Origin: DATKQY01 sp035532475
GTDB lineage: Bacteria > Actinomycetota > Acidimicrobiia > Acidimicrobiales > Bog-793
Assembly (NCBI GenBank): GCA_035532475.1
Contig: DATKQY010000069.1
Span: forward strand, 1 to 64,000
Reading direction: 5' to 3'
Length of the DNA: 64,000 nt
Shown here: piece after piece, positions 42,750 through 50,941 of the stretch
Numbering within the stretch: the stretch's first letter is position 1
Layout: every line of letters begins with the position of its first letter
Program-made: the position numbers and the translations under genes
Notes under the pieces: model-generated
Database searches by the model: none
Told to the model about the DNA's origin: nothing
The model's input: only the letters and a program-made list of their open reading frames with translations

Positions 42750-43919
42750 TTGAAGAAGAGTTTGACGGTTGGGGCTGCTTTGTCGCTCGGCGTGGTCGCG
42801 TCAACGCTCGGCGTGGGCCTGTCGGCGGCCGGAGCAGCCTCGAAGCCGATCGTCATCGGCGCGATCGCCGGCACGACCGGCGCCTATGGATCGACCGGCC
42901 AGGCGGTGATCAACGGGACGCAGATGGCGGTGGCGAAGATCAACGCCTCCGGTGGCGTGCTCGGTCGCCAGCTCAAGCTGGTGTGGGGCAACGACGGGGC
43001 GAGTGCCACCACGGCCTCGCTGGACTTCAAGAAGTTCGTCAGCGAGGGGGCCGTGGCGATGCTCGGCTCGCCCGACGCGGCGACGACGACCGTTGCGCTG
43101 GCGGACTCGACGCACCTGCCCGACCTCGGCGCGATCGACGACGGTGGCCCGGCCATCTACCCGCACGGCCCATCCAAGCCGCCCGCGCCCTGGGCGTGGA
43201 GCAACAGCCTCAACACCTACGCGTGGGGACAGGCGGTCGGCGAGTACGCGATGAAGAGCTGCCCGACCGGGCTCGCCGTTCTTCACGACCCGACCTTCTA
43301 TGGCCTCGGCGGGCTCGCCGGCATCCAGGAGTCGTACAAGAAGCCGCTGAAGCTGAACGACGCCATCTCAGAGGACTGGGCGTCTGGCTCCACGACGTCG
43401 CTCGACTCCGAGATCTCCGCGATCAAGAAGTCCGGTGCCGACTGCGTGGACGTCTGGCTCACCCCGCAGGACGAGGCGGCCTTCGTCAACGAGATGCACA
43501 GCCTCGGTGACCACTTCACGGTGCTCGGCAACGACGAGACGTCGGCGGACAGCACCTTCGCCGGGCTCGCCGGGGCGAACGCGAACGGCGTTCTCTCAGC
43601 GGAGCTCACCGCGGCGTACTCGCCGAACGCTTCGGTGAAGGCCTTCGCCGCGGCCTACAAGAAGCAGTTCAAGATCGCCACGACGCCGTTCGCGGAGCTG
43701 AGCTACGACGCGGTCTTCATGCTGGCGAACGCGATCACGGCCGGACACTCGACGGCTCCGGGGTCGATCCAGAAGCAGCTGAACAAGATCTCCAGCTACA
43801 AGGGCCTGACCGGCTCGCTGACCTTCACGCCGCAGCAGCACGTGACGATCAACGCCGCCCAGCTGACGCTGGTCAAGTACAGCACCGCGAAGAAGGCCTG
43901 GCTTCCGGCGCAGTACTGA
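42750..43919 (+). CDS. Branched-chain amino-acid-type ABC transporter substrate-binding protein
   Basis: A 389-residue periplasmic binding protein of the LivJ/Peripla_BP_6 family. The signal peptide (KKSLTVGAALSLGVVASTLG, cleavage near AGAAS) has no lipobox Cys. The mature protein begins IVIGAIAGTTGAYGSTGQAV and includes WGNDGASATTASLDFKKFV and SYDAVFMLANAI. The start is TTG, after a very strong AAGGGGGGACC. It is the first gene of a four-gene importer operon. The ligand is unknown; this family also binds aromatic acids, amides and urea. Confidence 0.9.
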   Translation: MKKSLTVGAALSLGVVASTLGVGLSAAGAASKPIVIGAIAGTTGAYGSTGQAVINGTQMAVAKINASGGVLGRQLKLVWGNDGASATTASLDFKKFVSEGAVAMLGSPDAATTTVALADSTHLPDLGAIDDGGPAIYPHGPSKPPAPWAWSNSLNTYAWGQAVGEYAMKSCPTGLAVLHDPTFYGLGGLAGIQESYKKPLKLNDAISEDWASGSTTSLDSEISAIKKSGADCVDVWLTPQDEAAFVNEMHSLGDHFTVLGNDETSADSTFAGLAGANANGVLSAELTAAYSPNASVKAFAAAYKKQFKIATTPFAELSYDAVFMLANAITAGHSTAPGSIQKQLNKISSYKGLTGSLTFTPQQHVTINAAQLTLVKYSTAKKAWLPAQY

Positions 43920-43944
43920 CAACACCGCTCCGTCGCTTCATCAG

Positions 43945-43990
43945 ATGCACTTGGCGGCCTTCGCCGGTCCGGGAAGGTCGCCAAGTGCAT
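43945..43990 (+). terminator. Long intergenic stem-loop after the binding-protein gene
   Basis: ATGCACTTGGCG pairs exactly with CGCCAAGTGCAT, and CCTTC with GAAGG, giving an about 18-bp stem (with one G-T pair) and a ten-base loop. It has no T tract. Stem-loops at this place typically protect the upstream mRNA or partly stop transcription, making binding protein more abundant than permease. Confidence 0.6.
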
Positions 43991-44048
43991 TCGTCTGCGG
44001 GGTCGGCGGAGCTCGTTCGTTCGGATCTGCCTCGACGAAGCGAGCCTG

Positions 44049-44972
44049 ATGCTCCAGGTACTCCTCACCGGTCTGTCGACCGGGGCCATCTACGGCCTCG
44101 TCGCCATGGGATTTGCGGTCGTCTTCTACGTCACGCGGGTCATCAACTTCGCGACGGGCCAGCTGCTCATGGTGGCGATCATGATCACGGCCGGCCTGTC
44201 GACGCTCCACTGGCACGCCTACGTGTCGATCCCGATAGGCCTGGTGGCGTCGGTCGTCGGCGGAGTCCTGATCTACTTCGTCGCCGTCCGCCCCGTCCTT
44301 CGTTTCAACCGGCTGAGCTTCGCCTGGCTGGTCAGCTCGCTCGGGGTCGCCATCATCTTGGAGTCCGGCGCGGCGCTGATCTGGGGCACCTCGTCGCTCT
44401 CCTTCCCGCAGCTGCTCAACGGCAACGACGTCAGGATCTTCGGTGCAGCGCTGACCTGGCAGCAGATCACGACGATCATCCTCGCGATCGCCGTGACGGC
44501 GGCGTTCGAGGTCTTCCGGACGAAGACGCTCTTCGGCAAGCTCGGGATGGCGATCTCCGCCGATCCGGACATCGCGTCGGCGATGGGGGCCAACGTCACG
44601 GGCTACGCCGTCTTGGCGTTCGCCCTCGGGGGCCTGCTCGCCGGCGTGGCGGGCATCCTGGTCGGGCCGATCTCGTTCGCCAATCCGTACCTTGGTGACA
44701 CGTTCGGGATCTACGGGTTCGTCGCCTTGATGATCGGCGGCATCGAACGACCCGCGGCCTCGATGGGAGGCGGCCTCCTCCTCGGCGTGCTCTCGACCGT
44801 CGCCAGCACCTACATCAATCCCCTGGCATCGGACTGGTTCCCCTTCGTCGTCGTGATCGCGGTGCTGCTCCTCACCCCGAACGGGGTGTTCATGTCGGGC
44901 CGAGCGCTGAGGCGCTCGCTCTCGAGGGTCGTCCGGAGCACCACGAGGGCCACGCCCCGGCCGACGCTGTGA
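44049..44972 (+). CDS. livH: Branched-chain amino-acid-type ABC permease (LivH-like)
   Basis: A 307-residue membrane protein, LivH family: LLTGLSTGAIYGLVAMGFAV at the N-terminus, VINFATGQLLMVA, and the EAA-like loop AISADPDIASAMGANVTGYA. It carries eight or nine hydrophobic segments and ends LLLTPNGVFMSGRALR. The stop overlaps the GTG of the next gene (GTGA). It forms the channel together with the LivM part of the next protein. The symbol denotes the family; the substrate need not be leucine. Confidence 0.88.
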   Translation: MLQVLLTGLSTGAIYGLVAMGFAVVFYVTRVINFATGQLLMVAIMITAGLSTLHWHAYVSIPIGLVASVVGGVLIYFVAVRPVLRFNRLSFAWLVSSLGVAIILESGAALIWGTSSLSFPQLLNGNDVRIFGAALTWQQITTIILAIAVTAAFEVFRTKTLFGKLGMAISADPDIASAMGANVTGYAVLAFALGGLLAGVAGILVGPISFANPYLGDTFGIYGFVALMIGGIERPAASMGGGLLLGVLSTVASTYINPLASDWFPFVVVIAVLLLTPNGVFMSGRALRRSLSRVVRSTTRATPRPTL

Positions 44973-46867
44973 GCACGGCGCTGCTCGCTCGGCCAAGGGC
45001 GGCACGCGCCCGCGGCGCGCTCTGGGTCGGCATCCTCGCGGCCTACGTCCTCAGCACCGTGGCGCTCGCGCACAGCTCGAGCTACCACCAGGGCCTGCTC
45101 CTCGTGGCGGCGGTCTTCGCCATCTTGGCCCTGAGCCTGGACCTCGTCGCGGGCGCGACGGGGCTGTACTCGCTTGGGCACGCGGGGCTGTTCGCGATCG
45201 GCGCGTACGGCACCACGATCCTGCAGGCGAACTACGGCTGGAGCGTGTTCTTGGCCCTGCCGGTGGTGGTGGTGGCCGTCGGCCTGGTCGGGATCGTGAT
45301 CGGCGCGCTCTCGCTGCGGGTGAGCGGGCTGTACTTCGCGATCACCACGCTGATCTTCACGATTATCGTCAACGTCCTGCTCAGCAACCTGTCGATCACC
45401 GGTGGCTACCAGGGGCTGGCGAGCCCGAGCTTCCCGAGCTTCCCGCACGCGCTCGAGCGCTTCGGCTCGCCACTGGTCTGGGCCGTGAGCGGATGCTTGC
45501 TGCTCACCGTCACGGTCGTGTGGAGCATCCGAAGCTCGGCGCTCTACCCGGTCCTGCTCGCCATCCGCGACTCGGAGCCCTTCGCCTCCTCCGCGGGCGT
45601 CAGGACGGCGGCCACCCGCGTGCTGATCTTCGGCCTTTCCGCCGCGCTCGCCGGTCTCGCCGGTTGGACGTTCAGCTTCCTCGGCTTCATCACGCCCGGG
45701 CAGTTCAACTCGACGGCCTCGATCAACATCTTGGTGATGGTGATCCTCGGTGGGATGAACACGCGCCTCGGTCCGATCTGCGGAGCGGTGTTCGTCAGCC
45801 TCTTTCCGGTCGTGGTCACCATCAACCCGCTCTGGCAAGAGATCCTGTTCGGCGCGATCTTCATCTTCGTCATCGTCTTCTTCCCCGAGGGCTTCGTCGG
45901 CGTCGTCGCGCGCGCGGCGCGTCGCGTCGAGCGGTTGGTCACCGACCGCCGTGACGAACGTCGGATCGCCCTCGAACCGGCGGCGGACGTGGTGCGCCAT
46001 TCTCAAGCGACCGGGCGGGTCGTGGACCCCCCGGATCTGGCTTTGGAGCTGGACCCCCCGGGCGCGCCTGTCGGGAAGGCCCTTCCGGCTCCCTCGACCG
46101 GGCCGGCCCTCGAAGCCCGCGGCATCTCCTTCGGCTACGCCGGGGGAGTCGAGGTGCTCCGCAACGTCGACCTCGTCGTTTCGCCGGGCACGATCCACGG
46201 GCTGATCGGGCCCAACGGGTCGGGAAAGAGCACGCTCGTCAACCTGTTGTCCGGGCAGCTGGCGGCCCAGGCGGGGACGATCTCGGTCATGGGCCAGCGC
46301 GCCGAGCACCTGCGGGCGTGGCAACGGGCAGAGCTCGGCCTCATGCGCACGTTCCAGACCGCGGTCATGGTGCAAGAGCTGAGCGCTCAGGACAACGTCG
46401 CGATCGGCCTGTTCAGCCAGTTCCGGAGGATCGGATCCCGCTCGCTCGCCTGGCCGATGATCCCGAGCGCGCGCCGCGACTCGCGCAAGATGGCGGTGGC
46501 CGCCGCGGAGGCGCTGCGCCATCTGGGGCTCGACCAGTCATGGGCGAGGGCGCGGGTCGCCGACATCCCCCACGGGGTGGAGCAGCTCACGCAGCTGGCT
46601 GCCGCGTGCGTGAGCCGCCCGTCGATCCTGATCCTCGACGAGCCGCTCGCGGGCCTGTCGGCCGGCGAGGTCGGCCAGGTCGCGGCGATCCTGCGAGAGC
46701 TGAAGGCGTCGGGGGTCACGATCATCGTCGTCGAGCACCAGACGCGCTTCATCTTCGACGTCTGTGACAAGGTGACGGTGCTCGCGGCGGGCGAGCTGGT
46801 GAAGACGGGCAGCGCCGTCGAGGTCCGGGGCGACGACCGAGTGCGCGAGGTGTACCTAGGCCAGTGA
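44969..46867 (+). CDS. LivM-LivG fusion: ABC permease joined to ATPase
   Basis: A 632-residue fused protein. Residues 1-315 are a LivM permease (LALSLDLVAGATGLYSLGHA, the AIRDSEPFASSAGVRTAATR coupling loop, and a last segment IFIFVIVFFPEGFVG). A linker of about 65 residues follows. Residues 380-632 are a LivG ATPase (IHGLIGPNGSGKSTLVNLLS, ADIPHGVEQLTQLAAACVSR as the signature region, SILILDEPLAGLS and VVEHQ switch). The signature PHGVEQL departs from LSxGQ. Fusion keeps permease and ATPase in fixed ratio. Start GTG overlaps the livH stop and its stop overlaps the livF start. Confidence 0.9.
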   Translation: MSTALLARPRAARARGALWVGILAAYVLSTVALAHSSSYHQGLLLVAAVFAILALSLDLVAGATGLYSLGHAGLFAIGAYGTTILQANYGWSVFLALPVVVVAVGLVGIVIGALSLRVSGLYFAITTLIFTIIVNVLLSNLSITGGYQGLASPSFPSFPHALERFGSPLVWAVSGCLLLTVTVVWSIRSSALYPVLLAIRDSEPFASSAGVRTAATRVLIFGLSAALAGLAGWTFSFLGFITPGQFNSTASINILVMVILGGMNTRLGPICGAVFVSLFPVVVTINPLWQEILFGAIFIFVIVFFPEGFVGVVARAARRVERLVTDRRDERRIALEPAADVVRHSQATGRVVDPPDLALELDPPGAPVGKALPAPSTGPALEARGISFGYAGGVEVLRNVDLVVSPGTIHGLIGPNGSGKSTLVNLLSGQLAAQAGTISVMGQRAEHLRAWQRAELGLMRTFQTAVMVQELSAQDNVAIGLFSQFRRIGSRSLAWPMIPSARRDSRKMAVAAAEALRHLGLDQSWARARVADIPHGVEQLTQLAAACVSRPSILILDEPLAGLSAGEVGQVAAILRELKASGVTIIVVEHQTRFIFDVCDKVTVLAAGELVKTGSAVEVRGDDRVREVYLGQ

Positions 46868-47592
46868 GTGACAGCGCGGCGAAGGCCCTCGAGATCCAGT
46901 CCTTGTCTGCGGGCTACGGTCGTTTCGACGTCGTCCACGACGTCTCGCTCGCGGTCGCGAGCGGCGAGGCCGTCGCCCTGCTCGGTCCCAACGGTGCCGG
47001 CAAGACGACCGTGCTGCGGTCGATCATGGGCCTCGTGAAGCACCGCCGCGGCACCATCCGAATTCTCGACGTGGACGTCTCCGGCATGCCGGCGCACCGG
47101 GTCGCCCAGGGCCACGGCGCGCTGGTGCCGGAGGGTCGCCGCCTGTTCTTGAACCAGAGCGTCGAGGACAACCTGCGCATCGGCGGCATGCGGCACCGCC
47201 GCGACCCCAAGAAGGTGCAGGAGCTGCTCGACGACGTCTTCGAGCTGTTCCCGGTCGTGGAGAAGTACCGGAGGCGACCTGCCGCCGCGCTGAGCGGTGG
47301 CGAGCAGCAGATGGTGGCGATCGGTCGGATGATGATGAACGACCCGCAGGTCATGCTCTTGGACGAACCCTCGCTCGGGCTGGCGCCGCTCGCGATCCAG
47401 GACATGGCGCGGGCGCTCGTGACACTGCGAGAGCGCGGCCGCTCCATCCTGCTCGTTGAGCAGCGCGTCGATCTGGCGCTGCAGGTCTGCGACCGGATCT
47501 ACGTGCTCGCGGACGGACGGATCATCGACGAGCAGCGCTCGAAGGATGTGAGCGGGGACGGGCGTGCGCTGATCGACGCCTACCTCGGTTAG
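46864..47592 (+). CDS. livF: Branched-chain amino-acid-type ABC ATPase (LivF-like)
   Basis: A 242-residue ATPase with GPNGAGKTTVLRSIMGLVKH (Walker A), LSGGEQQMVAIGRMMMNDPQ (signature) and VMLLDEPSLGLAP (Walker B). The segment HGALVPEGRRLFLNQSVEDN is typical of LivF (Q-loop region). GTG start overlaps the preceding stop. Last gene of the importer operon; a strong hairpin follows. Confidence 0.9.
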   Translation: MSDSAAKALEIQSLSAGYGRFDVVHDVSLAVASGEAVALLGPNGAGKTTVLRSIMGLVKHRRGTIRILDVDVSGMPAHRVAQGHGALVPEGRRLFLNQSVEDNLRIGGMRHRRDPKKVQELLDDVFELFPVVEKYRRRPAAALSGGEQQMVAIGRMMMNDPQVMLLDEPSLGLAPLAIQDMARALVTLRERGRSILLVEQRVDLALQVCDRIYVLADGRIIDEQRSKDVSGDGRALIDAYLG

Positions 47593-47593
47593 G

Positions 47594-47611
47594 CCCGGGG
47601 ACCTCCCCGGG
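47594..47611. terminator. Bidirectional terminator hairpin
   Basis: CCCGGGGA and TCCCCGGG form a perfect 8-bp stem with a two-base loop, right after the livF stop and facing the convergent CMD-family gene end at 47632. It has no T run on either side, so termination would be of the GC-hairpin type. Confidence 0.6.
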
Positions 47612-47631
47612 TCCGCCCCGGGAGCAGCGCG

Positions 47632-48396
47632 CTAGCGCTGGTCCTCAAGGAGCGAAACCTCCTCGGCGAGGATCGGCGCTGCCGTGGTCACGGCGTGCAC
47701 GCCGAGGACGCTCGCGATCTCCATCACCTCGAGGATCTCCTGGGGGGTCGCGCCGTAGCCGATGGCGTTCTCGATGTGGAGCTTGAGGCCCTTGACGTAG
47801 AGGTGCGTCGCCGCCGTGTCGAACGCGATGTAGACGAACTCCTTCACCTTGGGCGAGAGCGTGCCCGAGCGCCAGGGAACCGAGGAGAACTCGGTGTAGG
47901 CCGCGAACAGCTCCGGGTCGAGCTCGAGCATCTCGTCCCAGAACTCGTGCCAGTAGCCGCGGGTCTTCGTGAAGTCGGACTTCACCTCTTCCTGGTAGGC
48001 CGTGAGCTCGGCAGGACCCGTGCGCAGCCCCTTCTCGACGAGCACCTCGACCAGGATGGGCACCCCGATGTTCATGGCGTGGATCCCGAGGGTGGCGGTC
48101 AGCTCGAGGACCTCCATGATCTCCTGTCCGGTGGCCCCGAACCCGAGGGCCGCCTTGATGTGCTGGCGAATGCCCGGCACGTACAGGTGCGTCGCCGCGG
48201 CGTCGACCGCGATGTACATGAACTCCTTCGTCTTGTCGTCCAGGTGGTTCTTCTTCCACGGCACGGCCGAGAAGTTGAGGTAGGCGCGCATGAACTCGGG
48301 GTCGAGCCGCAGGATGGTCTCCCACTGCTCGGCCCAGCTTCCCCGGATCCGGATGAACTCATCCTTGATCTCCTGCTGCTCTGCGGTGAGCGCCAT
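47632..48396 (-). CDS. Duplicated carboxymuconolactone decarboxylase-family protein
   Basis: A 254-residue protein made of two similar halves. Each carries the motifs KEFMYIAVDAAATHLYVPGI / KEFVYIAFDTAATHLYVKGL and GFGATGQEIMEVLELT / GYGATPQEILEVMEIA. This is an internal duplication of the CMD/AhpD fold. No CxxC redox pair is present, so it is not an AhpD peroxidase; a decarboxylase or hydrolase-like role is more likely. Last gene of the minus-strand catabolic group, downstream of the GntR regulator. ATG preceded by AGGGACG. Confidence 0.82.
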   Translation of the reverse strand: MALTAEQQEIKDEFIRIRGSWAEQWETILRLDPEFMRAYLNFSAVPWKKNHLDDKTKEFMYIAVDAAATHLYVPGIRQHIKAALGFGATGQEIMEVLELTATLGIHAMNIGVPILVEVLVEKGLRTGPAELTAYQEEVKSDFTKTRGYWHEFWDEMLELDPELFAAYTEFSSVPWRSGTLSPKVKEFVYIAFDTAATHLYVKGLKLHIENAIGYGATPQEILEVMEIASVLGVHAVTTAAPILAEEVSLLEDQR

Positions 48397-48457
48397 CGTC
48401 CCTCCTTGATTCGTCGAGTGTGTGAGATCGCGACGCGAACGTCGTCCCGATCACGAG

Positions 48458-49174
48458 TCAGTCAACGGGGGCGACCTCGGTCTCTCGGAGACTCACGAGG
48501 GCGGTCTGTGCGGCCGTGCGCACGTGCTCGGCGCACAGGCGCGACGCCAGGGCGGTCTCCCTCTGGGTGATCGCCGCCACGATGGCCTGGAGCTCGATGA
48601 CGGTCTCCATCGCCCGTCCCGGCCGGGAGAGCGAGGTCGCCCGCAGCGCCTGGACGCGGGCCTTGATCCCCTCGAGCAGCTGTTGCAGGGCGTGGCTGCG
48701 GGCGCCGCGGATCAGCACCTCGTAGAACGACTCCTTGGCACTGAGGAGGGCCAGGATGTCGGTGGTCCGGTCCGCCACCCGCTTGTAGTTCGAGACCGTC
48801 TCCTGCAGCGCGCGGACCTCGTCGTCGCTCGCACGCTCCACGAACCTGGCGACGACGATCGACTCGAGGGCGGCCCGGACCTCGTAGAGGTCCGCGGCCT
48901 CTTCGAACGACGGCGCGCACACCCGGGCGCCTTTTTGCGGGACCACCGTCACGAGCCCCTCGGCGGCGAGCTCGCGCAGCGCCTCACGCAACGTCGTGCG
49001 TGACACCCCGAGACGCTCGATGAGCTCGCGCTCGATGAGCCGTTGGCCGGGCTTGAGCTGGAAGTTGAGGATCGCCTGACGCAGCGCCTGGATCGTCTGC
49101 TGGCGGATGGAGGTGTCGGAGGCGCCGACGGGCTCGATCGCCCAGGCGAACGAGACGGGGCTGGAAGGCGGCAT
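48458..49174 (-). CDS. GntR regulator of the FadR/FCD subfamily
   Basis: A 238-residue regulator. Winged helix at about 25-85: QALRQAILNFQLKPGQRLIE, RELIERLGVSRTTLREALRE, LAAEGLVTVVPQKGARV. The C-terminal FCD ligand domain (about 95-225) begins EEAADLYEVRAALESIVVAR and contains the His used for metal/ligand binding in EHVRTAAQTAL. FCD regulators usually repress catabolic operons until a pathway acid binds. It sits inside the catabolic cluster and is the obvious candidate to bind the TTGT-N3-ACAA sites at 42647 and 54481. A GTG at 49207 is an alternative start. Confidence 0.88.
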   Translation of the reverse strand: MPPSSPVSFAWAIEPVGASDTSIRQQTIQALRQAILNFQLKPGQRLIERELIERLGVSRTTLREALRELAAEGLVTVVPQKGARVCAPSFEEAADLYEVRAALESIVVARFVERASDDEVRALQETVSNYKRVADRTTDILALLSAKESFYEVLIRGARSHALQQLLEGIKARVQALRATSLSRPGRAMETVIELQAIVAAITQRETALASRLCAEHVRTAAQTALVSLRETEVAPVD

Positions 49175-49258
49175 CAGGCACCGGTGCTCGTCGTGCGGCG
49201 CGCGCACCCGGCGTTGCGCCGTCTCGAGGACGGCGCCGGGCGTCGCGAGGTGGTGCGG

Positions 49259-50149
49259 CTACTGCCCACGGGGCGCCGTCCGATCGTGCAGCCACCGGGC
49301 GACCTCGGTGTGGTCGGCGGTCGGTGGCAGGTCCTGCGCGGCCTGGCCCCACAGCTCCACCGCGGCGGCGCCGAGCGCGCTCGGCATGCCCGCCTGCTCG
49401 GCGAGCTGGACGGCGATCTTCATGTCTTTCAGCATGAGCCGCAGGCCGAAGCCCGAGTTGAAGGTGCCGGGCAGGATGAAGTTCGGCCACTTGTTCTCGG
49501 TCGACCCGCTCCGGCCGCTCGAGGTGTTGAAGATCGAGAGCATGACGTCGGGTTCGATGCCGAACTGCTCGCCGGCGAGCATGGCCTCGCTCGTGATCCA
49601 CAGGTGGGTGGCCGAGAGGAGGTTGTTCAGGGCCTTGACGGCATGGCCCGAGCCGATCGGGCCCGCGAACACGACCCGGCCGAAGGCCTCGAGCGTCGAT
49701 CGTGCGTCCTCGAGGTCGGCCGCGTCGCCACCGACCATGATCGTGAGCTTGCCGTTCTCGGCACCGGACACTCCGCCCGACACGGGTGCGTCGATCATCC
49801 GAAGGTCGCGCTTTTCGAGGTGCGACGCCAGCTCCCGTGTGCGGAGGGGCTCAGAGGAGCTCATGTCGACCACGAGCGTCCCGGGGCTCAACCCCTCAAG
49901 CAGGGCGTGGTCGTTCAGGACCTGCTCGACCACGTTCGAGTCGGGCAGCATGAGGATGAGGATGGAGGCGCCTCGGGCGACCTGCGCGGTGTCCGACGCG
50001 GCGCCCACGCCGGCCTCGACTGCCTTTTGCCGGACCGCCTCGGAGACGTCGTAGCCGACGACGGTGTTGCCGGCCTCGGCCAGGCGCCTCGCCATCGGCA
50101 TGCCCATGTTGCCGAGGCCGACGAAGCCGACCGAGCGGGGGCTATTCAT
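49259..50149 (-). CDS. Beta-hydroxyacid dehydrogenase (HIBADH-like), second copy
   Basis: A 296-residue protein of the 6-phosphogluconate/3-hydroxyisobutyrate dehydrogenase superfamily. The NAD motif is VGFVGLGNMGMPMARRLAEA, the substrate motif IDAPVSGGVSGAENGKLTIM, and the catalytic Lys lies in GHAVKALNNLLSATHL. It oxidises a beta-hydroxy acid or reduces its semialdehyde. ATG at 50149 overlaps the CMD-like stop by 8 bases. Only moderately similar to the other copy in the operon, so the two probably act on different intermediates. Confidence 0.88.
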   Translation of the reverse strand: MNSPRSVGFVGLGNMGMPMARRLAEAGNTVVGYDVSEAVRQKAVEAGVGAASDTAQVARGASILILMLPDSNVVEQVLNDHALLEGLSPGTLVVDMSSSEPLRTRELASHLEKRDLRMIDAPVSGGVSGAENGKLTIMVGGDAADLEDARSTLEAFGRVVFAGPIGSGHAVKALNNLLSATHLWITSEAMLAGEQFGIEPDVMLSIFNTSSGRSGSTENKWPNFILPGTFNSGFGLRLMLKDMKIAVQLAEQAGMPSALGAAAVELWGQAAQDLPPTADHTEVARWLHDRTAPRGQ

Positions 50150-50540
50150 CCCCGCCCAGCTCCTTGAAGATCGCCTCGGCGATCCGGAAGGACTCAAGGG
50201 CTGCCGGCACGCCGACGTAGATGGCGGTCTGCAGGAGTGTCTCTTGGATCTCGCCGACCGTGGCGCCGTTGGTCATCGCGCCGCGGATGTGGGCGCCGAG
50301 CTCGTGGGGTCGGTTGAGGGCCGTGAGCATGGCCAGGTTGAGCAGGCTTCGGGTCTTGCGCGGGAGGCCGTCGCGGGTCCACACGACGCCCCAGCAGTAC
50401 TCCGTGACGAGCTCTTGGATGGGCCGCGAGAACTCGCTGACCTGGGCGATCGAGCGGTCGACGTGCTCGGCGCCGAGCACGGCCCGGCGGACCTCCAGGC
50501 CTTGCTCGAAGCTCTGCGCGTGCGTCTCCTCGGAGGGCAT
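50142..50540 (-). CDS. Carboxymuconolactone decarboxylase-family protein
   Basis: A 132-residue protein close to classical gamma-CMD (PcaC-like) proteins: VEYCWGVVWTRDGL-like region (EYCWGVVWTRDGLPRKTRSL), LNLAMLTALNRPHELGAHIR, GAMTNGATVGEIQETLLQTA. PcaC decarboxylates 4-carboxymuconolactone in the beta-ketoadipate pathway, but other Pca genes are absent here, so the substrate may be another lactone. Start overlaps the cupin stop (TGATG). Confidence 0.85.
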   Translation of the reverse strand: MPSEETHAQSFEQGLEVRRAVLGAEHVDRSIAQVSEFSRPIQELVTEYCWGVVWTRDGLPRKTRSLLNLAMLTALNRPHELGAHIRGAMTNGATVGEIQETLLQTAIYVGVPAALESFRIAEAIFKELGGDE

Positions 50541-50941
50541 CAGCGCACCTCGGCCAGGGGCGCGGTGTTGAACTCCTCCTCGGTCACGGCCTCCGCCCAG
50601 CTCGTCACGCCGAGGGAGATCGCGGTATGGGTGACGAAGGAGTCGCTCGACCCGCCGTGCCAGTGGCGTTCGCCCGGCGGGGACCAGATGGTGTCGCCCG
50701 CTCGCATGACACGCACCGGTCCACCTGCTGCCTGGATGAGCCCGCGCCCGGCCAGGACGATCAGGATCTGGCCGTTCTCGTGACGGTGCCAGTACGTCCG
50801 CGCGCGGGGTGTGAAGTTGACCGTGTTGATGACGACGCCGTCCGTCGACGGCATCGTCACGTAGGGGAAGACCTCGCCGGTGAACTGCGAACCCGCCTTG
50901 CCCGCCGTCCCCGCATGCTCGGTGGGGGGGATGATGATCAC
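50540..50941 (-). CDS. Cupin-domain protein
   Basis: A 133-residue single-domain cupin. Motif 1 is RTYWHRHENGQILIVLAGRG (the two His and Glu/Gln that bind metal) and motif 2 is GDTIWSPPGERHWHGGS. Small cupins of this type accompany CMD-family proteins and act as isomerases or dioxygenase-like enzymes. GTG start preceded by AAGGAGAG; it overlaps the upstream stop by 4 bases. Confidence 0.85.
   Translation of the reverse strand: MIIIPPTEHAGTAGKAGSQFTGEVFPYVTMPSTDGVVINTVNFTPRARTYWHRHENGQILIVLAGRGLIQAAGGPVRVMRAGDTIWSPPGERHWHGGSSDSFVTHTAISLGVTSWAEAVTEEEFNTAPLAEVR

Noticed and set aside
48422..50167. Plus-strand open frames over the GntR and dehydrogenase genes
   Set aside because: Shadows of well-supported minus-strand genes with canonical motifs.
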